From Planctomycetota bacterium (GTDB taxonomy: Bacteria; Planctomycetota; UBA1135; UBA2386), in the NCBI GenBank assembly GCA_020425925.1, contig JAGQRB010000767.1:1-35377 (forward strand): a stretch of 35,377 nucleotides of DNA, given 5' to 3'. Position numbers and translations under genes: made by a program. Of this stretch, positions 8,697 to 16,753 are shown piece after piece (within the stretch, counting starts at the first letter, position 1; every line of letters begins with the position of its first letter). The notes beneath the pieces were generated by a model. That model was not told the origin of the DNA and did not search any database. It worked only from the letters and a program-made list of their open reading frames with translations.

Positions 8697-8729
8697 ACCG
8701 GCCGCCCTGCGGAGGCAGGGCGAGCCGGT
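8697..8729 (-). terminator. two-part hairpin between two secreted-protein genes
   Basis: The outer arms accggc (8697-8702) and gccggt (8724-8729) pair. The inner arms gccctgc (8704-8710) and gcagggc (8715-8721) pair with a ggag loop. One and two unpaired bases separate the stem parts. It begins 14 nt after the stop of the gene at 8743-9207 and lies 44 nt before the next start. There is no T-run, so it may act as a terminator, attenuator or mRNA-end protector rather than a canonical intrinsic terminator. Confidence 0.5.
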
Positions 8730-8742
8730 CGCGCGGGTCGGG

Positions 8743-9207
8743 CTACTGACCGATGACGATGTGGAGCGCGTTGGTCGGAGCGAGGCCGCCGGTGAACCAG
8801 GGTGCGCTGATCAGGCCCTGGAAGGTGAGCGGCAGGCCGACGAAGCCGGGGTCGTTCGGAACGTCGACGACGTAGCCGACGTTGACGGTGTTCGGCTGGG
8901 GATTGATGACCGGCACCGTCGCGACCGGGCTGGTCCAGAACTCGCACGAGAGGCCGTACTGGGCGAGCTGAATCCCCTGGCCGACCGCGAACGGTGCGCC
9001 GATGCCGACCGAGACGAACGCGCCGTTGCCCGCGAACGAGTCGACGTCGACGCTCGACATCGCACCGATCGACCAGCTCGAGGTGCTCGTCAGCGAGGTG
9101 TCACCGGCGCACGTGAAGCCGTGGTAGGTGGCCGAGCCCTGCGCCGAAGCAGCGGCGGTCGAGAGCAGGGCGGCGGTGAGGAGAGAGACGGCGAAGTTGG
9201 GAGTCAT
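8743..9207 (-). CDS. small secreted protein, nearly stand-alone C-terminal module
   Basis: This is a 154-residue protein with a clean signal peptide (MTPNFAVSLLTAALLSTAAASAQ). The mature part has two Cys (FTCAGD and LSCEFWTS) and is beta-rich. It ends in VPNDPGFVGLPLTFQG and LAPTNALHIVIGQ, nearly the same layout as the C-termini of the neighbouring 333-residue protein and the 375-residue protein near 31 kb. It therefore looks like little more than the shared module by itself. ATG 9207 has no clear Shine-Dalgarno sequence. Its role is unknown; it could be an extracellular structural protein or an adaptor for whatever recognises this module. A divergent gene starts 145 nt away. Confidence 0.8.
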   Translation of the reverse strand: MTPNFAVSLLTAALLSTAAASAQGSATYHGFTCAGDTSLTSTSSWSIGAMSSVDVDSFAGNGAFVSVGIGAPFAVGQGIQLAQYGLSCEFWTSPVATVPVINPQPNTVNVGYVVDVPNDPGFVGLPLTFQGLISAPWFTGGLAPTNALHIVIGQ

Positions 9208-9352
9208 GGTTTCGATTCAATTCGGGTTGGGTTGGTAAGTGGTTTCGCCCTGGGGAACGCAGTCGCCGTCGATCCGGGGCAGGACCCGACCGGTTTTTCT
9301 CGCGCCCGGCAGCACCTGGATTGCCGCGTGTCCCCCGCGCATGCTCGTGCCC

Positions 9353-10180
9353 ATGCGTCGCTCCTCGCTGCTCACAACGGTCACGCTGCTCGCGCTCACG
9401 GCCTGCAGCACCCCGGTCGAGTTCCGTGCGCTGACCGCGAATCTGCGCTACGGCACCGCCAAGGACGGTGACAACGCGTGGCCGGTGCGGCGCGAGCTGC
9501 TGGCGGCGACGATCGTGACCGCGGCCCCGACCGTGCTCGGGGTCCAGGAGGCACTCGACTTCCAGCTCGAGTTCCTCGCCGAACGGCTGCCCCACCACCG
9601 CCGCCTCGGTCAGGGGCGCGATGGCGGCGATCGCGGTGAACACGCCGCGCTGTTCGTCGACGAGACCGCGTTCGAGGTCGTCGAACACGGCGACTTCTGG
9701 CTCAGCCTGACACCGGACACGCCGGCGTCGGTCGGCTGGGACGCGGCGCTGCCGCGCATCTGCACCTGGGCGCACCTGCGTGGGCGCGCCAGCGGCCGCG
9801 AGCTCCGGGTCTGGAACCTCCACCTCGACCACCGCGGCAGCGAGGCGAGGCGCGAGAGCGCGCGGCTGGTCGCCGCCCGCATCGCCGAACTGCCCGGACC
9901 ACACCTCGTGCTCGGCGACCTCAATGCCGGCGAGACCAGCCCGCCGCTGGTCGCGCTGCGGGAGGCGGGCCTCCGCGACACGTTCCGCACCCTCCACCCC
10001 GACGCGGCCGCGGTCGGCACGTTCCACGGTTTCCGCGGCGGCACGGCCGGCGACAAGATCGACTACGTGCTCGCGACGCGCGAGTTCGAGGTCGTCGACG
10101 CCGCGATCCTCAGCGAACCCGGTCCGGGTGGCCGACACCCGAGCGATCACCACTTCGTCGTGGCGACACTGCGGCTGTAA
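9353..10180 (+). CDS. endonuclease/exonuclease/phosphatase-family lipoprotein
   Basis: This is 275 residues from ATG 9353 (MRRSSLLTTVTLLALTACST), a lipoprotein signal with Cys18 in an LTAC lipobox. ATG 9341 is an alternative that adds four residues. The metal-dependent EEP motifs are all present in order: TANLRYG (Asn30), LGVQEAL (Glu66), WNLHLDH, LGDLNA, DKIDYVLATREFEV and a final PSDHHFVVATL. These supply the metal-binding and catalytic Asn, Glu, Asp and His residues of the DNase I/nSMase/phosphatase fold. The substrate could be nucleic acid, a phospholipid head group or an inositol phosphate; the sequence does not decide. As a lipoprotein it would act in the periplasm or at the outer membrane. 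The upstream region is shared with a divergent gene. Confidence 0.88.
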   Translation: MRRSSLLTTVTLLALTACSTPVEFRALTANLRYGTAKDGDNAWPVRRELLAATIVTAAPTVLGVQEALDFQLEFLAERLPHHRRLGQGRDGGDRGEHAALFVDETAFEVVEHGDFWLSLTPDTPASVGWDAALPRICTWAHLRGRASGRELRVWNLHLDHRGSEARRESARLVAARIAELPGPHLVLGDLNAGETSPPLVALREAGLRDTFRTLHPDAAAVGTFHGFRGGTAGDKIDYVLATREFEVVDAAILSEPGPGGRHPSDHHFVVATLRL

Positions 10181-10309
10181 CGCGGCCCGGCGGCGGCGCA
10201 CCTCGCACAGGTCACAAACCTTCAAGACCGCGGCGCCGCGCCCAGCGAGTCTCGGGCCCGGCACTCGGCGACGGCGGCTGTCGTAGCGCGCCGGCCGGTG
10301 CCCGACCCC

Positions 10310-10328
10310 GCCGTGCGTACCGCACGGC
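10310..10328 (+). promoter_or_regulatory. hairpin just upstream of serine hydrolase start
   Basis: gccgtgcg (10310-10317) and cgcacggc (10321-10328) form a perfect 8-bp stem with a 3-nt loop, ending 16 nt before ATG 10345. It could be an operator palindrome, or a 5'UTR hairpin just ahead of the position expected for a ribosome binding site. The rest of the 164-nt interval 10181-10344 shows no other feature I can support. Confidence 0.35.
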
Positions 10329-10344
10329 CTGCTCCGAGGCTGTC

Positions 10345-11754
10345 ATGCACTTCCCGTCCCGCGCCCTCCCTCCCCTGCTCCTGTCGTTCGCCCACCTCGC
10401 GGCGCAGAGTCCGATCTGCTCCGACCTGAGCCGGATCACCGCGCTCGCGAACGAGGAGATGACGAGCATCGCCGGCCTGCCCGGACTCTGCCTGCAGATC
10501 GACCAACACGGCCAGAACCTCTACCGCCAGGCGTTCGGCAGCTACACGCTGCAGCAGGTCGTTCCGCTCGCGTCGGCGACCAAGATGCTGTCCGCCGCAG
10601 TACTCATGGCGCTCGTCGACCAGCAGCTGCTGCAGCTCGACGACCCTGTCGGCACCTACCTGCCCGAGTACGCGGTGCCGCCGCGCGACCAGATCACGCT
10701 GCGGATGTGCTTCTCGCACACCAGCGGTCTGCCGCGCTCGACGAGCTGGGAGAGCAACTCCTCGATCACGCTGCGACAGGCGGCGCAGAACATCGCGACG
10801 GTGCCGCTGAGCTATCTGCCGGGTACCGCGTTCGAGTACGGCTCGGCGGCGATGCAGGTCGCCGGCGCGGTCTGCGAGGTCGTCAGCGGCATGACGTGGG
10901 CACAGCTGTTCCAGCAGAAGCTCGCCGTGCCGCTCGGCTTCATCGCGACGGACTACAACGCGTTCGGGCTCCACGCCAACCCGCGCATCGCCGGCGGCGC
11001 GCGCAGCAACCTGCAGGACTACGGCCGCTTCGTCGAGATGCTGCGCGCCGGCGGCGCCTGGAACGGTACCCAGGTCCTCAGCGCGGCCGCTGTCGACGCG
11101 ATGATGACCGACAACACCAGCCACCTGCCGACGGTCTACTCGCCGAGCCCGTACGGCTCGCCCTACGGCATCGGCTGCTGGATCGATCAGAAGGACAGCG
11201 CCGGGCGCACGACCCACGTCAGCAGCCCGGGGTTCTACGGCTTCACCGGCTGGGTCGATCGCGCCCGCGACGTCACCGGCGTCTACCTGATCAACTACAA
11301 CGGCTACCTCACGTTCCCCTACTTCTTCCGGTTCGTGGCGGCGACCGACGCCGCGCTGTCGCCGATCGGCGTCGGCTGCGTGGGTGCGGGTTCGCCGAGC
11401 TGCGGCACCGAGCCGCGGCTCAACGCCTCGACCTGGGCACGCGCCGGCCTGGCCGACTACCGGTTCCGCGTCGACGATGCGCCGGCGAACACGGCGGGTC
11501 TGCTGCTGCTCGACCTCGCGCCTCAGACGCTGCCGAGTCAGGTGCTCGGTCTGTCGATCTGGATCGGTCTGCCCGCGCCGGTCACCGGCGGCCTGATGTC
11601 GGATGCCCAGGGTCACGCCGAGCTGCAGTCGTCGCTCGCCGGCATCGCGGCCGGGCAGACCTTCGCGCTGCAGAGCGTCTGGCTCGACGGTGGCGGCTGT
11701 GGCGCATTCGGGGTGCGCGCGAGCCACGCCCTGACGGTCTCCGTGCAGCCCTGA
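10345..11754 (+). CDS. secreted beta-lactamase-fold serine hydrolase with C-terminal module
   Basis: This is a 469-residue protein with a signal peptide ending near residue 21 (LLLSFAHLAAQ). The class C beta-lactamase/PBP4*-type hydrolase domain spans about 25-325. The nucleophile motif SATK is at 77-80 (Ser77, Lys80), the second motif YGS at 165-167 and FSHTSGLP at 123-130. LQLDDPVGTYLPEY and GMTWAQLFQQKLAVPLGF are typical of the family. The third motif is less obvious; HVSSPGFYGFTG may supply it. Residues of about 345-469 are a Cys-containing beta-rich tail (GAGSPSCGTEPRL to SHALTVSVQP) like those on other secreted proteins here. Likely substrates are D-amino-acid peptides or esters outside the cytoplasm. 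The start at 10345 is the only ATG giving a signal peptide. Confidence 0.9.
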   Translation: MHFPSRALPPLLLSFAHLAAQSPICSDLSRITALANEEMTSIAGLPGLCLQIDQHGQNLYRQAFGSYTLQQVVPLASATKMLSAAVLMALVDQQLLQLDDPVGTYLPEYAVPPRDQITLRMCFSHTSGLPRSTSWESNSSITLRQAAQNIATVPLSYLPGTAFEYGSAAMQVAGAVCEVVSGMTWAQLFQQKLAVPLGFIATDYNAFGLHANPRIAGGARSNLQDYGRFVEMLRAGGAWNGTQVLSAAAVDAMMTDNTSHLPTVYSPSPYGSPYGIGCWIDQKDSAGRTTHVSSPGFYGFTGWVDRARDVTGVYLINYNGYLTFPYFFRFVAATDAALSPIGVGCVGAGSPSCGTEPRLNASTWARAGLADYRFRVDDAPANTAGLLLLDLAPQTLPSQVLGLSIWIGLPAPVTGGLMSDAQGHAELQSSLAGIAAGQTFALQSVWLDGGGCGAFGVRASHALTVSVQP

Positions 11755-11769
11755 GCCGTGATCCGACGC

Positions 11770-11783
11770 CGCGCCACGGCGCG
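11770..11783. terminator. small palindrome between convergent genes
   Basis: cgcgcc (11770-11775) and ggcgcg (11778-11783) are perfectly inverted around a 2-nt centre, in the 39-nt gap between two converging genes. The position fits a bidirectional terminator, but there is no T-run and GC-rich palindromes arise easily in this sequence. Confidence 0.2.
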
Positions 11784-11793
11784 ACATCGGCGC

Positions 11794-13719
11794 TCAGCGA
11801 TACTGCACGAAGAACCCGAACGGCAGGCCGTTTCGGACCGTCGCGACGCGAGACCCCAGGACCCCGAGGCCCTCGGCCGCCGGCGGCACGAACAGGTAGC
11901 CGGGCTGTCGGTCGGTCGGATCGCCGGTCTGCGTCGGGTGCCACGGTCCGTCGACCGCGACACCGTCGAGCCAGCGGAAGCTCGCGGGATCGCCATTCTC
12001 GCCGCTGCCGCCGAGCCAGGCCGGCACGTCGAGTCGGTAGACCTTCGTCAGGTGCTCGAGCACGTCCGGATCCGAGACCACCGCGAGCCGGCCACGCCTG
12101 CCGTCGTAGACCAGACGCTCGGCAATCTCGATGGCCGCCGACCAATCGGTGCCGCCGTCCACCACCACGAGTTCGTAGTCGAGGCCGTCGACCGGACAGC
12201 GGGTCGGGCCCGCGGTGGTGACGGAGACGGCGTAGACCCGCACGTTGCGCCCGCGCACGACGACCCGGTCGCGCTCGGTGATCGGCCGCGCGATCGTGCG
12301 CTCGAGCACCGCGCGCGCCGTGGCACGCGCACTCTTCGGCTCGAACTCGATCGGCTCGCCGAACCCGTCGACCTGCACGCTGAGCTCGGCATCGCTCGCC
12401 AGCGCGTCGAACTCGACCCGCAGCCAGACGACGTCGTGCGACAGCGAGCTGTCGTGCAGATCGCACGCCAGCGTCGCGACCGCGGCCGGGAAACGCGCCC
12501 ACGCCTCACCCGGGCGGCTGCCGCCGGCGAGCATCTGACCGAACGACTCGACGCGGTCCGCGAGCAGCGTGCCGCCGGCGGCCTCGGCATTGGCCAGGTC
12601 CTCGGCCCAGGCGGTGCCGAGCCGCTGCACGTCTTCGCTGTCGGAGAGATCGGCCTTCGCCGGCAGGTGAGGCGCGAGCGCGGCCGCGGCGAGGTGGGTG
12701 CGGAACGCCGCGGCATCGTCACCTTCGAGCCGAACGCAGTTGCCGGAGCCGTCGAGCGGGCACGACGCCGGCGCGTCGAGCTGCCGCCACACCCCGCTCG
12801 CCGGGAATGCCGCAGCATCGGTCTCGAGCAGCCACGACCGCAACGGCGCCGATTCGTCGCCCGGCAGCAGGGCCGAGAGCCGCCCGAGCTCGGGCAACGC
12901 GCGGCCGAAGTCACCGTGCAGCAACACCGCGGTGTTGGCGACGATCCCCTGACCGATCGCGAAGTCGAAGTCGGGGACGAGCTCGCGCACGCGATACGCC
13001 CCGAACGGGCTGGCCTCATTGGCGGCGGCGAGCGCGGCCTGGACCGCGGCGCTCTCTTCGAACGGTTCGCCGTCACCGCCGGGCCGACACGCCACCGGCG
13101 AGCCCGCCGTTTCGGTCGCCGGATCGGCGGCGACGAACGAGCCGCGCAGCCAGCCGTGCTGCGGTTCGATGTCGTGACGCGGCTGCCACATGCCGGTCGG
13201 TGACAGCCAGCCGAGCACACTGGTGTTGACGAAGCAGGTCGGAGCAGTCACGCCGTTGCCGACGCTGCGGTCGAGATCGGTCCAGAAGTCGACGACGGTG
13301 TCGTGCGGCGTGTTGGCGCGGAACTCGGCGGCGCCCTGCAGCTCGGCCGGGAACGGCGACAGCAGCGTCGGTGCGCGGGCGTAGCCGACCGGCGTGCCGA
13401 TCACGTCGCGCCAGAAGCCGATCCGACCGGCCTCGGCGGTGAGGTCCCACGGCGCCTGCAGCGTGAGCAGGCAGTTCGCGGCCGCATTCGCCTGGTCGTA
13501 GAGCAGGCGCAGCGGCAGGTACCAGATCGACAGCGGGATGCCGGGCACGATCGAGGCCCCGAGGGTGAACAGCGAGGGCCACGAGGCGTGGCACAGGAAC
13601 ATCCGCTCGTTGCCGATGCGCGCGACCGGCGTGTCGAGGACGAAGAAGCCGCTGCGCGCCCACGGCCGCAACGCATCCATGGGCGAAGGATCGATCGCGT
13701 CGAGGTGCGTCACGTGCAT
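11794..13719 (-). CDS. C-terminal part of a frameshifted large lipoprotein
   Basis: This frame continues the protein encoded upstream on the same strand (13073-15763) after a one-base frame change near 13,755. Coding-like sequence resumes at about AARLAFRAAMHVTHLDAID and runs about 650 residues to the stop. ATG 13719 is only the first Met in frame and is not expected to be a true start. Visible features are FFVLDTPVARIGNERMFLCH, a hydrophobic stretch (SIVPGIPLSIWYLPLRLLY), a mainly helical middle, and a final beta-rich region with ERDRVVVRGRNVRVYAVSV, YELVVVDGGTDWSAAIEIAE and GLPFGFFVQYR. No catalytic signature is recognised. If the frame change is an assembly artefact, the full protein is about 1,320 residues. 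Confidence 0.65.
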   Translation of the reverse strand: MHVTHLDAIDPSPMDALRPWARSGFFVLDTPVARIGNERMFLCHASWPSLFTLGASIVPGIPLSIWYLPLRLLYDQANAAANCLLTLQAPWDLTAEAGRIGFWRDVIGTPVGYARAPTLLSPFPAELQGAAEFRANTPHDTVVDFWTDLDRSVGNGVTAPTCFVNTSVLGWLSPTGMWQPRHDIEPQHGWLRGSFVAADPATETAGSPVACRPGGDGEPFEESAAVQAALAAANEASPFGAYRVRELVPDFDFAIGQGIVANTAVLLHGDFGRALPELGRLSALLPGDESAPLRSWLLETDAAAFPASGVWRQLDAPASCPLDGSGNCVRLEGDDAAAFRTHLAAAALAPHLPAKADLSDSEDVQRLGTAWAEDLANAEAAGGTLLADRVESFGQMLAGGSRPGEAWARFPAAVATLACDLHDSSLSHDVVWLRVEFDALASDAELSVQVDGFGEPIEFEPKSARATARAVLERTIARPITERDRVVVRGRNVRVYAVSVTTAGPTRCPVDGLDYELVVVDGGTDWSAAIEIAERLVYDGRRGRLAVVSDPDVLEHLTKVYRLDVPAWLGGSGENGDPASFRWLDGVAVDGPWHPTQTGDPTDRQPGYLFVPPAAEGLGVLGSRVATVRNGLPFGFFVQYR

Positions 13720-15763
13720 CGCGGCTCGGAACGCGAGGCGCGCGGCGGTGGCCGGAGACGTGCACGAACACCAGGCCATCGCACGGGTCCATGCCCGCGC
13801 GCGCTTCCCGCACCGCCGCATCGACACGCGCCGCGACCTGGTCACCCGCCGCGCGCGACGCCGCGCTCGAGAGCAGCGCACCCCACTTCTCGACCCCGAA
13901 CCCGAGGCCGCCGAGCGCGAAGCGCGCGACCAGCGCCGGGTCGGGACCGCCGAGGAACTGACCGCAGACAGCCCCTGGCTCGATGACCGGCACGAGCAGG
14001 AACACCAGCGTCGACCAATAGCAGAGTGGATCGGGAGCCGGCGCCGCCGGCAAGTTCAGCAAGGTCGTGCACATCGGCGCCGGCAGATAGGAACCGGCAC
14101 TCCAGAGCGCACGGGCGAGGGCGTGGGAGAACGCGCCGCGCTCGGTCAGCTCGGCCCAGTGACCGGTGACGGCGATCACGCGAACCGGCGGCAGTTCGGT
14201 CAGATCCAGGCGACCACGGCGCTCGAGGTTGATCAGGAGACCGAGCTCGCGGACACCGTCGAGGAACGCATCGATCTCCTCGGGTTCGCTGGTGATGCCG
14301 AAGATCGAGTTGATGCCGTGATGGCCGTGGATCGCGACCTCGACGAACGTCGCGATCGGCGGCGGCTGTCCCTCGAGCACGACGAGCTGACCGTCGCGCG
14401 GCTCCGCGAGCAGCAGGTCGGGCACATCGTCGCCGTTGAAGTGGCCCGCGATCATGTCGGTCACCGGCGTCGTCATGCTCGGCAGGCCCTCGATTGCCCA
14501 TTCGTCCGCGACGACGGCCTCGTCGATCGAGAGCGGCAGCCGTTCGACGTCACCGAACGCGGGCTCACCCGGTTCGCCGATGCCCCGGATGATCTCGACC
14601 GTGACGTGTTTGCCCGTCGTGCCCGCGACCGCGACATCGACGACGCCATCGCTGCCGACACCGCGGGTCGGCCCGAAGTCGGCGACTGCGAGCGCGGTCG
14701 GTACCCCGCGGGTGCGCGCCGACGCGGCCGTGGGCGCCAGGACGAGATTCGCGACCCCGTCGGTCCCGAATGCGATCGCGGGTGAGAACGCGGTGACACG
14801 ACCGGCGCTCAACGCCACGGGATCCTGACTCAGCAGTCCGGCGACGACGTCGGGATCACCGTCGGCATCGAGGTCGGCGACCGCGAGGCAGGTCGCGTGC
14901 TCGGGCCAGGCAGCGGCGATCGGTGTCGGGGCACTCGCCGCATACTGGTCGGTGCCGGTGATCGGCGCCAGCGTCACGAACGCGGGGCGCTCGAGGCCGG
15001 AGACCACGAAGTCGCCGAGCACGACGAAGAAGCAGGTCTGGCCGAGCACGAGGCGTTCGACCGCGATCGCGGTGCCGGGCAGCGGGAGCGTCTGCACCAG
15101 GGACAGCGCGAACGGGCCCGGTCGCCCCTTCTCGCCGGTCGTCCGCCGGCAATCGACGATCACGGCGCGGTCGACGCCGACCGCAACGGCGACGGCCGAA
15201 GCCCGGGGCCGACCGGTCGCGAGCAGCACGGACTCGCCGTGCGCCGCCAGGTCGCGAAGGCCGTTGCCGAGATCGAGGCCGGGCAGACGCCGGCGAATGC
15301 CCGCGACGCCGCGCAGCGCGCCGACGCTGAGTCGGCTCGTGAGATCGGGGTCGTCGGCCGGCGCCGCCGACAGGAAGAACACCTCGTCGCGCCCGTCGCC
15401 GTCGGCATCGGCCGCAGCGATCCGTGCCAGCTGGCCCGGATCGCCCGGAAACGGGTACGGCGCGTTCGCCGGCTCGAGCTCGGGCATGCCGGGCACGACA
15501 CCGTTGCCGAGCGTCCAGACCCCGTTCTCGACGCCGACCGCGACCGGTAGTCGGGCCGGCACGGAGCGCCCGAATCGGAGGGTCGCGAGCGACGCCGGCA
15601 GCAGCTCCGCATCCGGATCGCCGAGCAGGATCGCCATCGGTGCGTCGAACGCGAAGCGCGTGAACGCCGTGTCCATCTGGTCGGGCAGACCCTGACAGCC
15701 GGCTGCCCGGAGAGCGAGTGCGACGGCGAACAGAGCTCGAGCGGAGAGTGTCTTGCGGGTCAT
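13073..15763 (-). CDS. N-terminal part of frameshifted FG-GAP/VCBS-type lipoprotein
   Basis: ATG 15763 (MTRKTLSARALFAVALAL) starts a lipoprotein-like signal with Cys at about residue 21 (RAAGCQG). Real coding runs about 670 residues to FVHVSG near 13,755. Beyond that the frame becomes Arg-rich and is a shadow of the continuing gene in another frame. The coding part has three FG-GAP/VCBS-like calcium-binding loops: AAADADGDGRDEVFFL, VADLDADGDPDVVAGL and AGHFNGDDVPDLLLAE. They lie in a propeller-like beta-rich region, followed by an alpha/beta region with VEVAIHGHHGIN, PPVRVIAVTGHW and CDGLVFVHVSG. The protein is probably anchored at the cell surface with an integrin-like propeller. The rest of the function is unknown. 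It is divergent from an AraC regulator 127 nt away. Confidence 0.7.
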   Translation of the reverse strand: MTRKTLSARALFAVALALRAAGCQGLPDQMDTAFTRFAFDAPMAILLGDPDAELLPASLATLRFGRSVPARLPVAVGVENGVWTLGNGVVPGMPELEPANAPYPFPGDPGQLARIAAADADGDGRDEVFFLSAAPADDPDLTSRLSVGALRGVAGIRRRLPGLDLGNGLRDLAAHGESVLLATGRPRASAVAVAVGVDRAVIVDCRRTTGEKGRPGPFALSLVQTLPLPGTAIAVERLVLGQTCFFVVLGDFVVSGLERPAFVTLAPITGTDQYAASAPTPIAAAWPEHATCLAVADLDADGDPDVVAGLLSQDPVALSAGRVTAFSPAIAFGTDGVANLVLAPTAASARTRGVPTALAVADFGPTRGVGSDGVVDVAVAGTTGKHVTVEIIRGIGEPGEPAFGDVERLPLSIDEAVVADEWAIEGLPSMTTPVTDMIAGHFNGDDVPDLLLAEPRDGQLVVLEGQPPPIATFVEVAIHGHHGINSIFGITSEPEEIDAFLDGVRELGLLINLERRGRLDLTELPPVRVIAVTGHWAELTERGAFSHALARALWSAGSYLPAPMCTTLLNLPAAPAPDPLCYWSTLVFLLVPVIEPGAVCGQFLGGPDPALVARFALGGLGFGVEKWGALLSSAASRAAGDQVAARVDAAVREARAGMDPCDGLVFVHVSGHRRAPRVPSRDARDAPRRDRSFAHGCVAAVGAQRLLRPRHAGRAHRQRADVPVPRLVALAVHPRGLDRARHPAVDLVPAAAPALRPGECGRELPAHAAGAVGPHRRGRSDRLLARRDRHAGRLRPRTDAAVAVPGRAAGRRRVPRQHAARHRRRLLDRSRPQRRQRRDCSDLLRQHQCARLAVTDRHVAAASRHRTAARLAARLVRRRRSGDRNGGLAGGVSARR

Positions 15764-15890
15764 GATTCGGCAGCCTCCAACATCTCGACGATGCCGGCGC
15801 GGTCGCCGCGGTGACCCCGAATCCGCCGGGTGCCGAAAACGTTGTCTATGTCGGCCGCGCCGCCGACGACAACCCGACGTCCGAGCTGCC

Positions 15891-16721
15891 ATGAGCTACC
15901 ACCGCCGCGCGCCTCGCCTGCCGCTCCGCGACGTCGTCGACCACGTCTGGGCGTTCGACGGCCATGTCGTCGCATTGGCGCGCGGACGGCTCTTCGCCGA
16001 TGGCGCGATGGACGTGATGTTCAATCTGACCGACCCGCTCGTGACCGAGCGCGACGGCCGCCCGAGGATCTGGCGCGCGCCGTGGGTGTGCGGCCCGCGC
16101 ACCGACGCGCAACCGGTCCAGCTGACCAGCCGCCGCTTCACGATCGTCGGCGCCCGCATCCGACCGGGCAGCGTCGGCGCGGTGCTCGGCGCGCCGGCGA
16201 CGGAGGTCGCCGAACAAGTCGTCGAGCTGCACGAGTTCTGGCGTGGCTTCGCGACCGAGGTGCACGAGCGCATCGCGACCGCGCGGTCGATCGAGGCCCG
16301 TTTCGACGCCCTCGAGGACGGGCTCGAACGACGTCTGATCGCCCGGCTGCTGCCGCGCCCGGCATTCGCAGCGATGGTGGCGGAGCTGCGCGATTCCCCG
16401 ACCGCGTCGATCGCGACGCTCTCGCGACGGCTCGGCGTCAGCCACAAGCACCTGACACGGCTCTTCCGCAGCCACGTCGGCCTCGGGCCGAAGACCTTCC
16501 ACCGGGTCGGGCGCTTCCGCGCGCTGGTCGCGCGCCTGCCGTGGCAACGCGGTGCGCCCGACTGGGCGGCGCTCGCCTGCGCCGGCGGCTACGCCGACCA
16601 GGCCCACCTCTGCCGCGATTTCCGCGAGTTCACCGGCATCACGCCGACCCGGTTCTCGCCGGCGTGGGATGCGCCCGACTATCTGCCGTACGGCGATTCG
16701 GAAGCCGACGTCGGCACGTGA
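15891..16721 (+). CDS. AraC-family transcriptional regulator (DUF6597-type sensor)
   Basis: This is a 276-residue protein starting at ATG 15891; the frame upstream of it is Arg-rich and unlikely to be coding. The N-terminal 1-160 region resembles the DUF6597 sensor of AraC proteins: RLPLRDVVDHVWAFDG, LFADGAMDVMFNLTD, VGARIRPGSVGAVLG. The C-terminal 175-265 region has two helix-turn-helix motifs: SIATLSRRLGVSHKHLTRLF and ACAGGYADQAHLCRDFREF, followed by TGITPTRF, the canonical AraC ending. It probably binds the 127-nt divergent interval and could control itself and the large lipoprotein gene. The inducer is unknown. The downstream gene is convergent. Confidence 0.9.
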   Translation: MSYHRRAPRLPLRDVVDHVWAFDGHVVALARGRLFADGAMDVMFNLTDPLVTERDGRPRIWRAPWVCGPRTDAQPVQLTSRRFTIVGARIRPGSVGAVLGAPATEVAEQVVELHEFWRGFATEVHERIATARSIEARFDALEDGLERRLIARLLPRPAFAAMVAELRDSPTASIATLSRRLGVSHKHLTRLFRSHVGLGPKTFHRVGRFRALVARLPWQRGAPDWAALACAGGYADQAHLCRDFREFTGITPTRFSPAWDAPDYLPYGDSEADVGT

Positions 16722-16731
16722 ACGGACCCAC

Positions 16732-16753
16732 ACCGGCGATGCCGCCGGCCGGT
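16732..16753. terminator. inverted repeat between convergent genes
   Basis: accggc (16732-16737) and gccggt (16748-16753) are inverted around a 10-nt loop in the 31-nt gap between the AraC gene and the convergent lipoprotein gene, touching the latter's stop codon. It is a weak bidirectional terminator candidate without a T-run. Confidence 0.2.

Noticed and set aside
13741..13800. Programmed -1/+1 frameshift site
   Set aside because: No slippery heptamer, stop codon or stem-loop of the expected kind is visible at the junction; a simple indel explains the data.
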